Origin: Martinezella tropici
GTDB lineage: Bacteria > Pseudomonadota > Alphaproteobacteria > Rhizobiales > Rhizobiaceae
NCBI GenBank assembly: GCA_000799755.1
Contig: JUHI01000028.1
Location: 1-64,000 of the forward strand
Direction: 5' to 3'
Length of the DNA stretch: 64,000 nt
Position numbers and translations under genes: made by a program. Under the pieces are notes generated by a model. It was given only the letters and a program-made list of their open reading frames with translations, made no database searches and had not been told where the DNA came from. This document shows positions 34,205 to 42,588 of the stretch, piece by piece. How positions within the stretch are numbered: position 1 is the stretch's first letter; each line of letters opens with the position of its first letter.

Positions 34205-35159
34205 CTTTAGGCGTGAACAGCTTCGTGCCTGGGCACACGAAGCGCGTCCATTTCTCACCGTCAAAACGGGCGACGTCATCATAGCCAAAGGACCACAGCA
34301 CATCGCCGACAACCTGCAAACGATGCGCATTCTGCAATTTCGGAACGAGCCCGGTGTCGACCTTGGACAACGCCCCCGAAGCAAAGGTGTAAATCGCGTT
34401 TGCCGAGTTCAGCCAGACTTGCCCCTTGAAAAAGGCGATGGAGAGGAATTCCTCATAGCAGCCCAGGTTGCCAGCACTGGTAAAACCGCTTTTGGCGTCG
34501 CCGTGAAGAAGGGCGCCATTTCGACCGCAGACCCACACCGTCCCGGAGGCGGGATGGGCCGCGACCGCGTTGAGCCAATCGCCCGACGGGTTGAATTCGT
34601 CCACCCAGATGCCATTACTTCTGGAGCAAATCCGGCCTCCGCTGCCCAATGCGGTCACTGCGTAGAACGAGCCGCCTGATATACACATGTCGGTTAGGTC
34701 GAACTCGTCATCAGTGGACCCGAGCAGCCCTTCGTCGAAGTGTTCCCATTTCCCGGGAGCAGCACGCCGATAGATCTGACCACGGAAACCAAATGCGAAA
34801 AGGTCACCGTTGAGCTGCTTGATTCCGCCGAGATAGCCAAGACCCAGGGAGGTGGGCTTAAACAGGCCGGCGTCAGCTATGTCTTCCTCGATACGCGTCG
34901 GGAGATGAAACCAGACCTTCCCCTCTTCAGAAACGCAGACAAATGCCGGACGGTCCATGTCATCCGACTTGAACGTGCAGATGTCTATGAAGACGTCCTG
35001 CAAATTCTCCAGTCCCCATTGGCCATCGGGTGTGCCAATGTCTTTAAGTACGATGATCTTGGTTGGCGGCTCGAATGGATCGCTGTCGCCAGCATGAGCC
35101 AGGAACATGGCCAGATGGGGATATTTGGCAAACCCCTCCCGAAAGCGTAGATAGTCCAA
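34200..35159 (-). CDS. Soluble beta-propeller protein, unknown function
   Basis: A 319-residue protein with no signal peptide. Repeated units with a Gly-Trp-Phe flavour are visible: GYLGGIKQLNGDLFAFGFRG, KWEHFDEGLLGS, WLNAVAAHPASGTVWVCG, FLSIAFFKGQVWLNSANAIY and DVLWSFGYDDVARFDGEKWT. They fit a five- to six-bladed propeller. The role is unknown. It stands alone between an HD hydrolase and an IS481 remnant, which suggests that it arrived with mobile DNA. Confidence 0.7.
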   Translation of the reverse strand: MDYLRFREGFAKYPHLAMFLAHAGDSDPFEPPTKIIVLKDIGTPDGQWGLENLQDVFIDICTFKSDDMDRPAFVCVSEEGKVWFHLPTRIEEDIADAGLFKPTSLGLGYLGGIKQLNGDLFAFGFRGQIYRRAAPGKWEHFDEGLLGSTDDEFDLTDMCISGGSFYAVTALGSGGRICSRSNGIWVDEFNPSGDWLNAVAAHPASGTVWVCGRNGALLHGDAKSGFTSAGNLGCYEEFLSIAFFKGQVWLNSANAIYTFASGALSKVDTGLVPKLQNAHRLQVVGDVLWSFGYDDVARFDGEKWTRFVCPGTKLFTPKA

Positions 35160-35161
35160 TT

Positions 35162-35774
35162 TTCACCTCGCTTGCGACTCAGCCATTGAAGCGTTCGACC
35201 GTACCATTAGTTCATGGCGTGCAGGGCTTTTGTCACGCGGCGGGTGACCTTGAGCTTTGCGCAGGCGCGTTCGAAGTCATCGGCGATGAAGCAGGATCCT
35301 CGATCTGTCGACACATGAGTGATGCGAAAGCGGAAGGCCTTTTGCGCTGCTGCCAGGAAGGTGATCGCCTTAGCTGAATTTTCCAACCCGGCAGCTCGCT
35401 TTTGACACGTGTTTGATATCTATATGGACATAGCCGAGGTCACATTCCCGAAACCGCCCACGCCCTTTGAGGGATAGTGTCGATGGCCGGCCGGGAAATG
35501 GCGAAGCATGAAGGTCAGGTCATCCACTGGGAAGTCCGTCGCTCGTCGGACGGCACAAATGATCGTGCGTTCCTCCTCGGTGATACGCCATGTCAGCCGC
35601 TTTGGTCGGCTCGACCGGTCCTGGCATCCCTGCTCGCCGCGCTTGTGCCATTTGCGCACTGTCTCATCGGCTGATGCCATAGCACTCGGCGACGACGCTT
35701 GTCGGTTCGGTGGGACTCGCGATCTCCACCCACACCGGCGAGGTGGTGCGCGCCTGGGGATAGATTTGCATCAT
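35162..35774 (-). pseudogene. Remnant of an IS481-family transposase
   Basis: Read from 35774 downwards, pieces of an IS481 transposase appear in shifted frames: QARTTSPVWVEIASPTEP, then ETVRKWHKRGEQGCQDRSSRP and TEEERTIICAVRRATDFPVD. Next comes a shortened CDLGYVHIDIK region with a deletion. The core follows as AKAITFLAAAQKAFRFRITH, VSTDRGSCFIADDFERACAK, and finally GTVERFNG just before a stop. The helix-turn-helix, RSSRP, TDRGS and VERFNG landmarks are in the family order, but frameshifts, an internal deletion and stops show that it is dead. Confidence 0.75.
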
Positions 35775-35867
35775 CACGGCATCTCATCGCTGACAGAGGT
35801 AAAGCGCTACGCATTCTTCGCGATAGCTCAACCTACCTGATCCCAATGACGTTCTGCAACCAGACAG

Positions 35868-36983
35868 CTAGTCTCGACCCCTCGCGTTCGTATCCAAGGC
35901 ACTGAGAAACTGATCATTCTCCACAACAGACCCAATGCTCACGCGAACGAACCTTGTGTACCCGGCCTGCTTCCAGGGCTTCACAATAACGCCGGCGATC
36001 AGAAGTTTCTCGGCGAAGACGGAGGCATCCATCCCGCAATCAAAGAAAACGAAGTTTCCTTTAGATGGGGCAACTTTGATATCTCGCAGCTTTAGCGCAT
36101 CACTGACACGAGCTCTTTCGGATAGGGCAAGCGTGACTGTCCGCTTGAGATGTTCTTCGTCTCCAAGTGCTGCAATAGCGGCGGCTTGTGCGATCGCGTT
36201 GGTGTTAAACGGCGTTCGCACGCGGTTCAGGAAGTCGAGCAGTTCGGGGCTGGAGGCAATGCCAAAGCCGATCCGCAGCCCGGCGAGCCCATAGGCTTTT
36301 GAGAAGGTGCGCAAGACGATCCAGCTCTTGTTGCTTGCTCGCAATATGTCGAGCGTCGCGGGATAGTCTTCACCATAGGCATATTCGGCATAGGCTTCGT
36401 CGATAACAAGCAGCGTATCCGGGTCGACGGCATCGAGAAACAGTTCGAAATCGCCCTTGCCGATCCATGTTCCAACCGGATTCATCGGATTTGCGAACAG
36501 GATCATGCGTGGCTTGCGCCTGGCAGCTGCCTCAAGTGCAGCCATGTCGACAGAAAAGTCCGGCAGGATTTCGATCCGCTCGACCTTGCCACCCATCAAG
36601 ACAGCATAGTCCTCATGCAGCGGGAAGGATGGATAGAGGGTCGTGACAACATCGCCTGGCCGCACGACAGCCCTGCAGACGACCGCGATCAAATCTTCAG
36701 AACCGTTGCCAAGGATGATGTCGGGCGCCTTGCTGCCAAAACGCTCGGCAAGGGCCTCACAGAGTGCTCGTCCCTTAGGATCAGGATAGAGCCGGAAAAG
36801 ATCGCGCAGCTCCGTGCTTGAGACCATCGCATGCTCGGATGCGCCGAGCGGGTTTTCGTTCGAGCCCAGTTTCGCGATTGCCGCCGGGTGATAGCGCTCT
36901 TGCACTTCCCTAAGCGTCAGGCCGGAATTGTAAGGAGGTATACCAACAACCTCGTCGCGAATGTGTCTTCTGCTATCGGACAT
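35868..36983 (-). CDS. HisC-like pyridoxal phosphate aminotransferase
   Basis: A 371-residue fold-type I aminotransferase starting at the ATG at 36981-36983 with GGGGG upstream; an upstream start is possible. It begins HIRDEVVGIPPYNSGLTLREV, as do histidinol-phosphate aminotransferases, then KLGSNENPLG, ILGNGSEDLIAVV, FANPMNPVGTWIG, VIDEAYAEYAYG, and FSKAYGLAGLRIGF with the PLP lysine. It is paired with a HisD-like enzyme and a HutC-type regulator, away from other his biosynthetic genes, so a catabolic role on an amino acid or amino alcohol is more likely than histidine synthesis. Confidence 0.85.
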   Translation of the reverse strand: MSDSRRHIRDEVVGIPPYNSGLTLREVQERYHPAAIAKLGSNENPLGASEHAMVSSTELRDLFRLYPDPKGRALCEALAERFGSKAPDIILGNGSEDLIAVVCRAVVRPGDVVTTLYPSFPLHEDYAVLMGGKVERIEILPDFSVDMAALEAAARRKPRMILFANPMNPVGTWIGKGDFELFLDAVDPDTLLVIDEAYAEYAYGEDYPATLDILRASNKSWIVLRTFSKAYGLAGLRIGFGIASSPELLDFLNRVRTPFNTNAIAQAAAIAALGDEEHLKRTVTLALSERARVSDALKLRDIKVAPSKGNFVFFDCGMDASVFAEKLLIAGVIVKPWKQAGYTRFVRVSIGSVVENDQFLSALDTNARGRD

Positions 36984-37036
36984 TCTCAACCCCCTTCTTG
37001 TTGCGATGGCAGGAAGCATAGGAAGGAAAGGTCACT

Positions 37037-37058
37037 TTGTCGATACATGTATAGACAA
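37037..37058. promoter_or_regulatory. Palindromic operator in the hisC-like/SDR divergent gap
   Basis: Two 11-bp halves, TTGTCGATACA and TGTATAGACAA, are mirror images except for one base pair. Each half contains a TGTnTAnACA-like unit resembling HutC-family sites. It lies 46 bases before the SDR start and 54 bases before the aminotransferase start. A related array lies upstream of the HisD-like gene. Confidence 0.6.
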
Positions 37059-37103
37059 TATCAATCGGGCGTGGTTTGATCACCGAAAAGCAAGGGGATC
37101 ACA

Positions 37104-37874
37104 ATGGCAAAATCAATATTCGATCTTTCGAAAAGAGTGGCCGTAGTAACCGGTGCAAGCCGCGGGTTGGGGCAATGGATCGCCCTTTCTCTGGCAGAAG
37201 CCGGTGCCGACATTTGCATCACCTCGCGTGACGAGACGTCCCTGTCCGAGACGAAACGGAAGATCGAGTCTCTCGGCCGATCCTGCCTCACAAGCGCTCA
37301 GGACGTGACCGATATTGCCTCCATCGATGATACCCTAAAAGGCTTCGCCTCCCGGGCCGGGACTATCGATATACTCGTCAACAACGCCGGCTATGAAGAG
37401 GTTTCACCGTCGTTCGATGTCGACGAGCAACTTTGGGACAAGATCATCGGCACCAATCTCAAGGGAGCCTTCTTCTGGTCGCAGGCGGCAGCCCGCAAGA
37501 TGGCCAAGCAGCAGGACGGGGGCAGCATCATCAACCTTTGCTCTTTGACCTCCTACGTCGGCATACCGACGGCCGTGCCCTATGGCTCTTCAAAATCCGG
37601 GTTGCTCGGCATGACGCGGGCGCTTTCAGCGGAATGGGCCCAGTATGGAATTAGGGTCAATGCGGTCGCGCCAGGCTATTTCCGCACGACGATGACCGAG
37701 GGTTTCTACCAGGATGAGAACTGGTCGGCGAAAATGCTCGACAAAATCCCGCAGAAGCGGTTCGGCAAGGAGACCGATATCGGCGGTGCGGTTGTCTTTC
37801 TTGCAAGCAGCGCATCCGCTTACATTACCGGTCAGTGCATTCCTGTCGATGGTGGCTTCCTGGCTTCAATCTGA
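37104..37874 (+). CDS. Short-chain dehydrogenase
   Basis: A 256-residue SDR. It has VAVVTGASRGLGQWIALSLA, NNAGYEEVSP, INLCSLTSYVG for the serine, and YGSSKSGLLGMTRAL with the Tyr-x3-Lys pair; it ends ITGQCIPVDGGFL. The family most like this oxidises polyols or keto-sugars with NAD(P). It is divergently transcribed from the HisC-like gene, with the operator between, so it belongs to the regulated cluster. Confidence 0.9.
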   Translation: MAKSIFDLSKRVAVVTGASRGLGQWIALSLAEAGADICITSRDETSLSETKRKIESLGRSCLTSAQDVTDIASIDDTLKGFASRAGTIDILVNNAGYEEVSPSFDVDEQLWDKIIGTNLKGAFFWSQAAARKMAKQQDGGSIINLCSLTSYVGIPTAVPYGSSKSGLLGMTRALSAEWAQYGIRVNAVAPGYFRTTMTEGFYQDENWSAKMLDKIPQKRFGKETDIGGAVVFLASSASAYITGQCIPVDGGFLASI

Positions 37875-37913
37875 AAAGACCAGATGAGGCTTGACAGCGC
37901 GGCCACGATGTTA

Positions 37914-37945
37914 TTGTCTATAAATGTATAGACATCTATAGACAA
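37914..37945 (+). promoter_or_regulatory. Three-unit operator upstream of the HisD-like gene
   Basis: TTGTCTATAAA and TGTATAGACAT form the same palindrome as the site at 37037. They are followed at once by a third unit, TCTATAGACAA (37935-37945), giving a 10-bp periodic array. A TTGACA at 37891-37896 upstream could be a -35 box, though no convincing -10 box at the right distance was found. The HisD-like gene starts 215 bases further on. Confidence 0.55.
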
Positions 37946-38160
37946 ATAAAAAACGGGAACGAAGTCTTAGACTTCCTGGGATTTTGCCGGAATAACCATC
38001 CGGCATCCTCAATGCATATAGTCTGCGGGAAAACGCCTAGGCGACCAGCGATTGTGGTGCCGAATGGGATGCTCGCAAGGAACACATTTATCGTCGCGCC
38101 ATCGACGCGCGGACGGTTGCGGCTATCTGCGCCTTTCGCGCGCCAACTAGGATGTGAGCA
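37946..38160 (+). other. Leader of the HisD-like operon
   Basis: A 215-base untranslated or regulatory stretch between the operator array and the HisD-like start codon. The ribosome binding site is AGGATG near 38150. No frame is supported. Confidence 0.4.
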
Positions 38161-39489
38161 ATGACCAACGTCACCTTCCACGACTATTCCAAGCTCGGAA
38201 CGGACGAGAGAGCCGCGCTGCTGCGACGTTCGGAAACGGATATTTCCGGCTTCATGGAGAAAGTGGCGCCAATCCTTGAGGCGGTGAAGAAAGAAGGCGA
38301 CCGCGCTGTCGCCCGCTTCGGCCGCGAGCTCGACAAGGCGAACATCACGGAAGCGACCCTGAAAGTAACCGAGGCCGAGTTCGACGAAGCGTTCAAGCCC
38401 GTGAGCGAAGAGGTCATCGAAGCCATCACCTTTGGCATCGAGAATATCCGCCATTTCCATGAGGAGCAGAAGCCGGAGGCAATGTGGCTGAAGGAAATCA
38501 AGCCCGGCGCATTTGCGGGCGATCGCTTCACACCGATCAAATCGGTCGCGCTTTACGTCCCACGCGGAAAGGGCTCCTTCCCGTCAGTGACGATGATGAC
38601 AGCGGTTCCAGCCGTGGTCGCCGGTGTTCCCAACCTTGCGATCGTCACGCCTCCTGCCCCGAATGGAGGCGTCGATGCGGCAACCCTCGTTGCAGCGCGC
38701 CTTGCCGGTGTCGAAACAGTCTATAAGGTTGGCGGTGCTCAAGCCGTCGCCGCTGTCACCTATGGTACGGAAACGATCAAGCCGGCTCTTAAAATCGTGG
38801 GACCTGGAAGCCCCTGGGTCGTCGCAGCCAAGCGCATGTTGGCCGGGATCATCGACACCGGCCTTCCTGCCGGGCCGTCGGAAGCGATCATCTTTGCCGA
38901 TGACACTGTACACGGTGGCCTGGCGGCGCTCGATCTGCTGATCGAGGCCGAGCATGGGCCGGATTCATCGGCCTATCTCGTCACCCACAGCCGTCGGGTC
39001 GCGGAAGAGGCGCTCGCCGCTCTGCCAGACCATTGGTCACGGATGACCGAACAGCGTGTCCAATTCTCAAGCGCTGTTCTCTCGGGCAAATCGGGTGGTA
39101 TCGTGCTGACCTCATCGATTGAAGAGAGCTACGATTTCGTCAACGCCTACGCGCCGGAGCACCTCGAAATCCTGTCCCAGGATGCCTTTGCCCATCTGGG
39201 CCAAATCACCGAGGCGGCGGAAATTCTCATGGGACCGCATACGCCTGTCAGCATCGCCAATTTCTGCCTTGGCCCGAATGCGGTGCTGCCGACCAGCAGG
39301 TGGGCGCGCACCTTCGGTCCGCTGTCGGTCACCGACTTTGTCAAGCGCAGCTCGATCGGCTACGTGACGGCTCGAGCCTATCCTGAATTTGCCAAGCGGG
39401 CACACAAGCTCGCCGAATATGAGGGCTTCTCGTCGCATGCGCATGCCGTCTCGCCCGTTCGCGAAGCCTACCTTTCGAAGCGGAGCTAG
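38161..39489 (+). CDS. HisD-family dehydrogenase with unusual metal-site residue
   Basis: A 442-residue histidinol-dehydrogenase-family protein. Conserved landmarks are VALYVPRGKGSFPSVTMM, VYKVGGAQAVAAVTYGT and AGPSEAIIFAD, the EH pair E333-H334 in NAYAPEHLE, D392 in VTDFVKR, and E421 and H426 in YEGFSSHAHAV. The Zn-ligand glutamine of E. coli HisD (Gln259) corresponds here to E262 in LIEAEHG. The nucleotide-binding loop reads GPGSPWVVAAKR where HisD has PGNxYV. It sits in a catabolic-type cluster, so it may oxidise another alcohol to an acid, as HpsN oxidises dihydroxypropanesulfonate; the substrate is inferred only by context. Confidence 0.87.
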   Translation: MTNVTFHDYSKLGTDERAALLRRSETDISGFMEKVAPILEAVKKEGDRAVARFGRELDKANITEATLKVTEAEFDEAFKPVSEEVIEAITFGIENIRHFHEEQKPEAMWLKEIKPGAFAGDRFTPIKSVALYVPRGKGSFPSVTMMTAVPAVVAGVPNLAIVTPPAPNGGVDAATLVAARLAGVETVYKVGGAQAVAAVTYGTETIKPALKIVGPGSPWVVAAKRMLAGIIDTGLPAGPSEAIIFADDTVHGGLAALDLLIEAEHGPDSSAYLVTHSRRVAEEALAALPDHWSRMTEQRVQFSSAVLSGKSGGIVLTSSIEESYDFVNAYAPEHLEILSQDAFAHLGQITEAAEILMGPHTPVSIANFCLGPNAVLPTSRWARTFGPLSVTDFVKRSSIGYVTARAYPEFAKRAHKLAEYEGFSSHAHAVSPVREAYLSKRS

Positions 39490-39493
39490 CCCC

Positions 39494-40507
39494 ATGAAGG
39501 CCGTGCGGCTCCATGATGCGCTCGACCTGAGAGTGGAGGACGTCGGCGACCCAGGGCCGCCGCCCGCAGGCTACGCGACGGTCGACGTTCGTGCCGCAGG
39601 AATCTGTGGTTCCGACCTTCATAACTTCCGGACCGGCCAATGGATCAGCAGGCGCCCGTCGACGGCGGGCCATGAATTCTGCGGACGTGTCGCAGCAGTC
39701 GGCGACGATGTGGAAGATCTGAAGGTCGGTGATCTTGTCGCCGTCGACTCTCGTTTTTATTGCGGCCGGTGTGAAGCATGCCTATCAGGCCATAGCAATG
39801 TTTGCGACCATCTCGGCTTCGTGGGAGAGGTCTGTGACGGCGGTTTCGCAGAACGGGCAAACCTTCCAGCGCGGCTGCTGCATAAGCACGACCCTTCGCT
39901 CGACCCTGCCACAGCAGCGATGGCGGAGCCCTTGGCTGTCGCTCTTCACGCTGTGCGCCGGCTTCGTCCGTCGCCTGGCGAACCCGTCCTCCTCATCGGT
40001 TGCGGAACGATCGGCGGCCTCTGCGGATTGTTGCTCTCACATCTTCACGACGGCAAACTCCTATTTTGCGACCTCAACCTTGATCGCGCCACGATGGTGG
40101 CACGGATCTGCGGCGGCTCGGCAATCGACCTGAACAAATTGCAGGCGAAAGCGGCACTCGACGGCGCGCGACTTCGCTATGCGGTGGATGCAACAGGAAG
40201 CATTGCCGCCATCAAGAAGGGCCTGGAGATCCTCGACGGCGGCGGCGCACTCGCCCTCGTCGGCATCAGCCACGGAACAATCGAACTCGATCCCAATCTT
40301 TTCGTCGAGCGGGAAATAAGCCTCATCGGCTGTCACGCTTTCGAAGGCGAACTCACCGACGCTATCGCACTCTTGCCCAGGCTGCAGTCTTCGCTGCTGC
40401 AATTCAGCGAAGTCTTGGCCTCGCTGGACGAGATTCCTGACGCCTATCGTCGCCTGATCGACGGTCGTTCGAACAAATTGAAAACAATCATTCGGGTCGC
40501 CGATTGA
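39494..40507 (+). CDS. Zinc-containing alcohol dehydrogenase
   Basis: A 337-residue medium-chain dehydrogenase starting at 39494, four bases after the HisD-like stop; the frame opens earlier within that gene and is not used. The catalytic zinc site is AAGICGSDLHN with GHEFCGRVAAVG, and the structural zinc lobe is CGRCEACLSGHSNVC. The Rossmann segment is LLIGCGTIGGLCGLLL. The substrate alcohol is unknown. With the SDR, the HisD-like enzyme and the FMN enzyme, it makes several oxidation steps in the cluster. Confidence 0.9.
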   Translation: MKAVRLHDALDLRVEDVGDPGPPPAGYATVDVRAAGICGSDLHNFRTGQWISRRPSTAGHEFCGRVAAVGDDVEDLKVGDLVAVDSRFYCGRCEACLSGHSNVCDHLGFVGEVCDGGFAERANLPARLLHKHDPSLDPATAAMAEPLAVALHAVRRLRPSPGEPVLLIGCGTIGGLCGLLLSHLHDGKLLFCDLNLDRATMVARICGGSAIDLNKLQAKAALDGARLRYAVDATGSIAAIKKGLEILDGGGALALVGISHGTIELDPNLFVEREISLIGCHAFEGELTDAIALLPRLQSSLLQFSEVLASLDEIPDAYRRLIDGRSNKLKTIIRVAD

Positions 40508-40519
40508 TCAGCACACGCC

Positions 40520-41272
40520 ATGCGTGACACGGAGAAAGAATTGCCCGGTCTTTCCAATACCGCGCTACCGCTTTACGAAAAGATCAAGGACTTTGTCCTC
40601 GATAATATCGGAAACGGCAACTGGCCACAGAACGAGAAGTTGCCATCCGAGCACGAGCTGATGGCAACGCTCGGCGTCTCTCGCATGACGGTCCATCGCG
40701 CACTTCGCGAATTGACCGCCGAGGGCCATCTGCGCCGAGTCCAGGGCGTCGGCACATTCGTTTCGCCTCCCAAGGCGCAGTCGACCCTGATCGAAATCAG
40801 CAACATCGTCAGCGAAATCAAGGCGCGCGGCAGCAGACATCGCGCCGAGGTGATCACTCTCGAACGGATCAAGCGGCCGGATCAGAGTTTGCTTGCTGCC
40901 TTCGAATTCAAGAAGGTGCAACCGGTGGAGCACTCATTGATCGTACACTACGAAAACGACATACCGGTCCAGTTGGAAGAACGCTACGTCAATCCGGGAC
41001 TGGTCAAGGACTATCTCGATCAGGACTTCACATCGGCTGCGACCTACGACTACCTGCAGCACAGCACGCCTTTGACCGAGGTGGAGCACCTGATCAGCGC
41101 CGTTCCGGCCACGCAACGTCAGGCGCAGCTTTTGCATATTCGCGAGCATGACAGTTGTCTGGTCCTCAACCGTAAGACCTGGACGGGTCAGACTATCGCA
41201 ACCGTCAATACCTTCACCTATGTCGGCAGCCGCTACACACTCGGAAGCAGATACTTGCCGCCCGCAAAGTAA
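40520..41272 (+). CDS. GntR-family regulator of the HutC type
   Basis: A 250-residue protein. Residues 15-80 are the GntR winged helix (LPLYEKIKDFVLDNIGNGNW, LPSEHELMATLGVSRMTVHR, ALRELTAEGHLRRVQGVGTF). Residues 95-245 are a UTRA domain (HSLIVHYENDIPVQLEERYV, LTEVEHLISAVPATQRQAQL). The overall layout matches HutC, the histidine-utilisation repressor, but no hut genes (hutH, hutU, hutI) are present. The palindromes at 37037-37058 and 37914-37945 have the half-site pattern of HutC-type regulators. The inducer may be an imidazole- or amino-acid-like compound. Confidence 0.9.
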   Translation: MRDTEKELPGLSNTALPLYEKIKDFVLDNIGNGNWPQNEKLPSEHELMATLGVSRMTVHRALRELTAEGHLRRVQGVGTFVSPPKAQSTLIEISNIVSEIKARGSRHRAEVITLERIKRPDQSLLAAFEFKKVQPVEHSLIVHYENDIPVQLEERYVNPGLVKDYLDQDFTSAATYDYLQHSTPLTEVEHLISAVPATQRQAQLLHIREHDSCLVLNRKTWTGQTIATVNTFTYVGSRYTLGSRYLPPAK

Positions 41273-41294
41273 CGAGCCAGGATTGGATCAAACG

Positions 41295-42584
41295 ATGGCA
41301 CAGCAAAGCAGTCGGACGGCAGAGATCCGCGAATACGCCAAGCGACGTGACGGCAATGCCGAAGCGTTGCTTACCGATCTCTTGCGGGATCTCTTTCAGG
41401 TTGCGGCCCACAATCTGGCGATCAACCACGACCAGTATAGTCTGAACTCCCTGAACGGCTTCTTCGAGGCCAACGGCAAGCCCTACTTCTTCAAGTTCCA
41501 CCAGGAGGAAAACGAGGAGGAGATGAGCGGTGAATATTATCGGGCCGATATTCTCGCCAAGGCTGGCCTTCCCGTCGATCAGCCGGTCATGATGTCGACG
41601 CTCCCTGGAGAACAGATCCTAGTTTACCGCCGCAGGACAGACCCGCGTTTTTCCGATGTTCTAAGAGAGCTTGACGGTCTCAACGATGAGAAGACCGCAC
41701 TTCAGGCGGTGGCCGCAGAGCGCCACCTCAACGAGGCCGTGCTGGCCGTATATCTGAAGACGCTGCATGCCGTAACGCAAGAAGAGGTAGCGCGCGAGCC
41801 GGTCCATCGGCTGTTTTACGATCGGCTCGTAACCGCACCGCAGGGAAACTATCCCGGCGGCCGCCTCGCAAGTTACTACGTCGGCAAGGACTTCCAGTTT
41901 CCGGGCGTAACCCTGTCCTGGAGCGAGCTTTCGCAAGCTCATTTCGTCATCAACGGCATCGAATATAGTGAAACACTCGGTCAACTGTTCGACGCCTCCC
42001 ACGCGCGATTGGCCCCGGCACGACTTGCCGACGGCGGTGGTGTAACGGCACATGGGGATGCGCATAATGCCAATGTCTGGTTCGAGCGAAAGCAGGATGG
42101 GGCAACTCTTTCCTTCTTCGATCCCGCTTTCGCGGGCGAGCACATCCCGACCCTTCTGGCCGAGGTCAAGACCACCTTCCACAATATGCTTGCCCATCCC
42201 TACTGGCTTTATGACCCGAGCCTTGCCGAACAAATCTTCAAGGCACAGGCCAGATTTGCGGACGGGCGCCTGCTGGTGGATTTCGACTGGAGGCTGAGCC
42301 CGGTGCGGGCCGCGCTCTTCGAGACGAAAGCGCAATCGATGTGGAAGCCGCTCCTGGCGGCTCTCAATCAAAAGGGCCTGCTGCCATCGGATTGGCGACG
42401 CGTCGTTCGGCTTGCATTTTTCCTGTGCCCCACGCTCGTCATGAACCTCAGGGCGGGTGCCGCAAACCATAATCCCACATCGTCGCTGATCGGCCTGTCG
42501 GTCTCGACGATGGTTGGTTCTGAACCGGTTTCAGGCGCGGATCTGATGACACGCTTCTTCGACGCCATCGATCCCGAGAGGTGA
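41295..42584 (+). CDS. APH-fold phosphotransferase (small-molecule kinase)
   Basis: A 429-residue protein from the ATG at 41295; the upstream frame overlaps the regulator gene. The catalytic loop TAHGDAHNANVWF has the HGD...N motif of aminoglycoside-phosphotransferase-fold kinases, and LSFFDPAFAGEHIP carries the metal-binding aspartate of the DxD/DFG-type motif. The nucleotide-binding part is FFEANGKPYFFKFHQEEN. Kinases of this fold phosphorylate choline, homoserine, methylthioribose, fructosamine or drugs. Its substrate here is unknown. It is co-directional and tightly packed with the HutC-like regulator and the FMN enzyme. Confidence 0.82.
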   Translation: MAQQSSRTAEIREYAKRRDGNAEALLTDLLRDLFQVAAHNLAINHDQYSLNSLNGFFEANGKPYFFKFHQEENEEEMSGEYYRADILAKAGLPVDQPVMMSTLPGEQILVYRRRTDPRFSDVLRELDGLNDEKTALQAVAAERHLNEAVLAVYLKTLHAVTQEEVAREPVHRLFYDRLVTAPQGNYPGGRLASYYVGKDFQFPGVTLSWSELSQAHFVINGIEYSETLGQLFDASHARLAPARLADGGGVTAHGDAHNANVWFERKQDGATLSFFDPAFAGEHIPTLLAEVKTTFHNMLAHPYWLYDPSLAEQIFKAQARFADGRLLVDFDWRLSPVRAALFETKAQSMWKPLLAALNQKGLLPSDWRRVVRLAFFLCPTLVMNLRAGAANHNPTSSLIGLSVSTMVGSEPVSGADLMTRFFDAIDPER

Positions 42585-42588
42585 GGCC

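Noticed and set aside
33995..34384. 129-codon minus-strand frame
   Set aside because: It overlaps the propeller gene in another frame, includes the hairpin, and has no family features.
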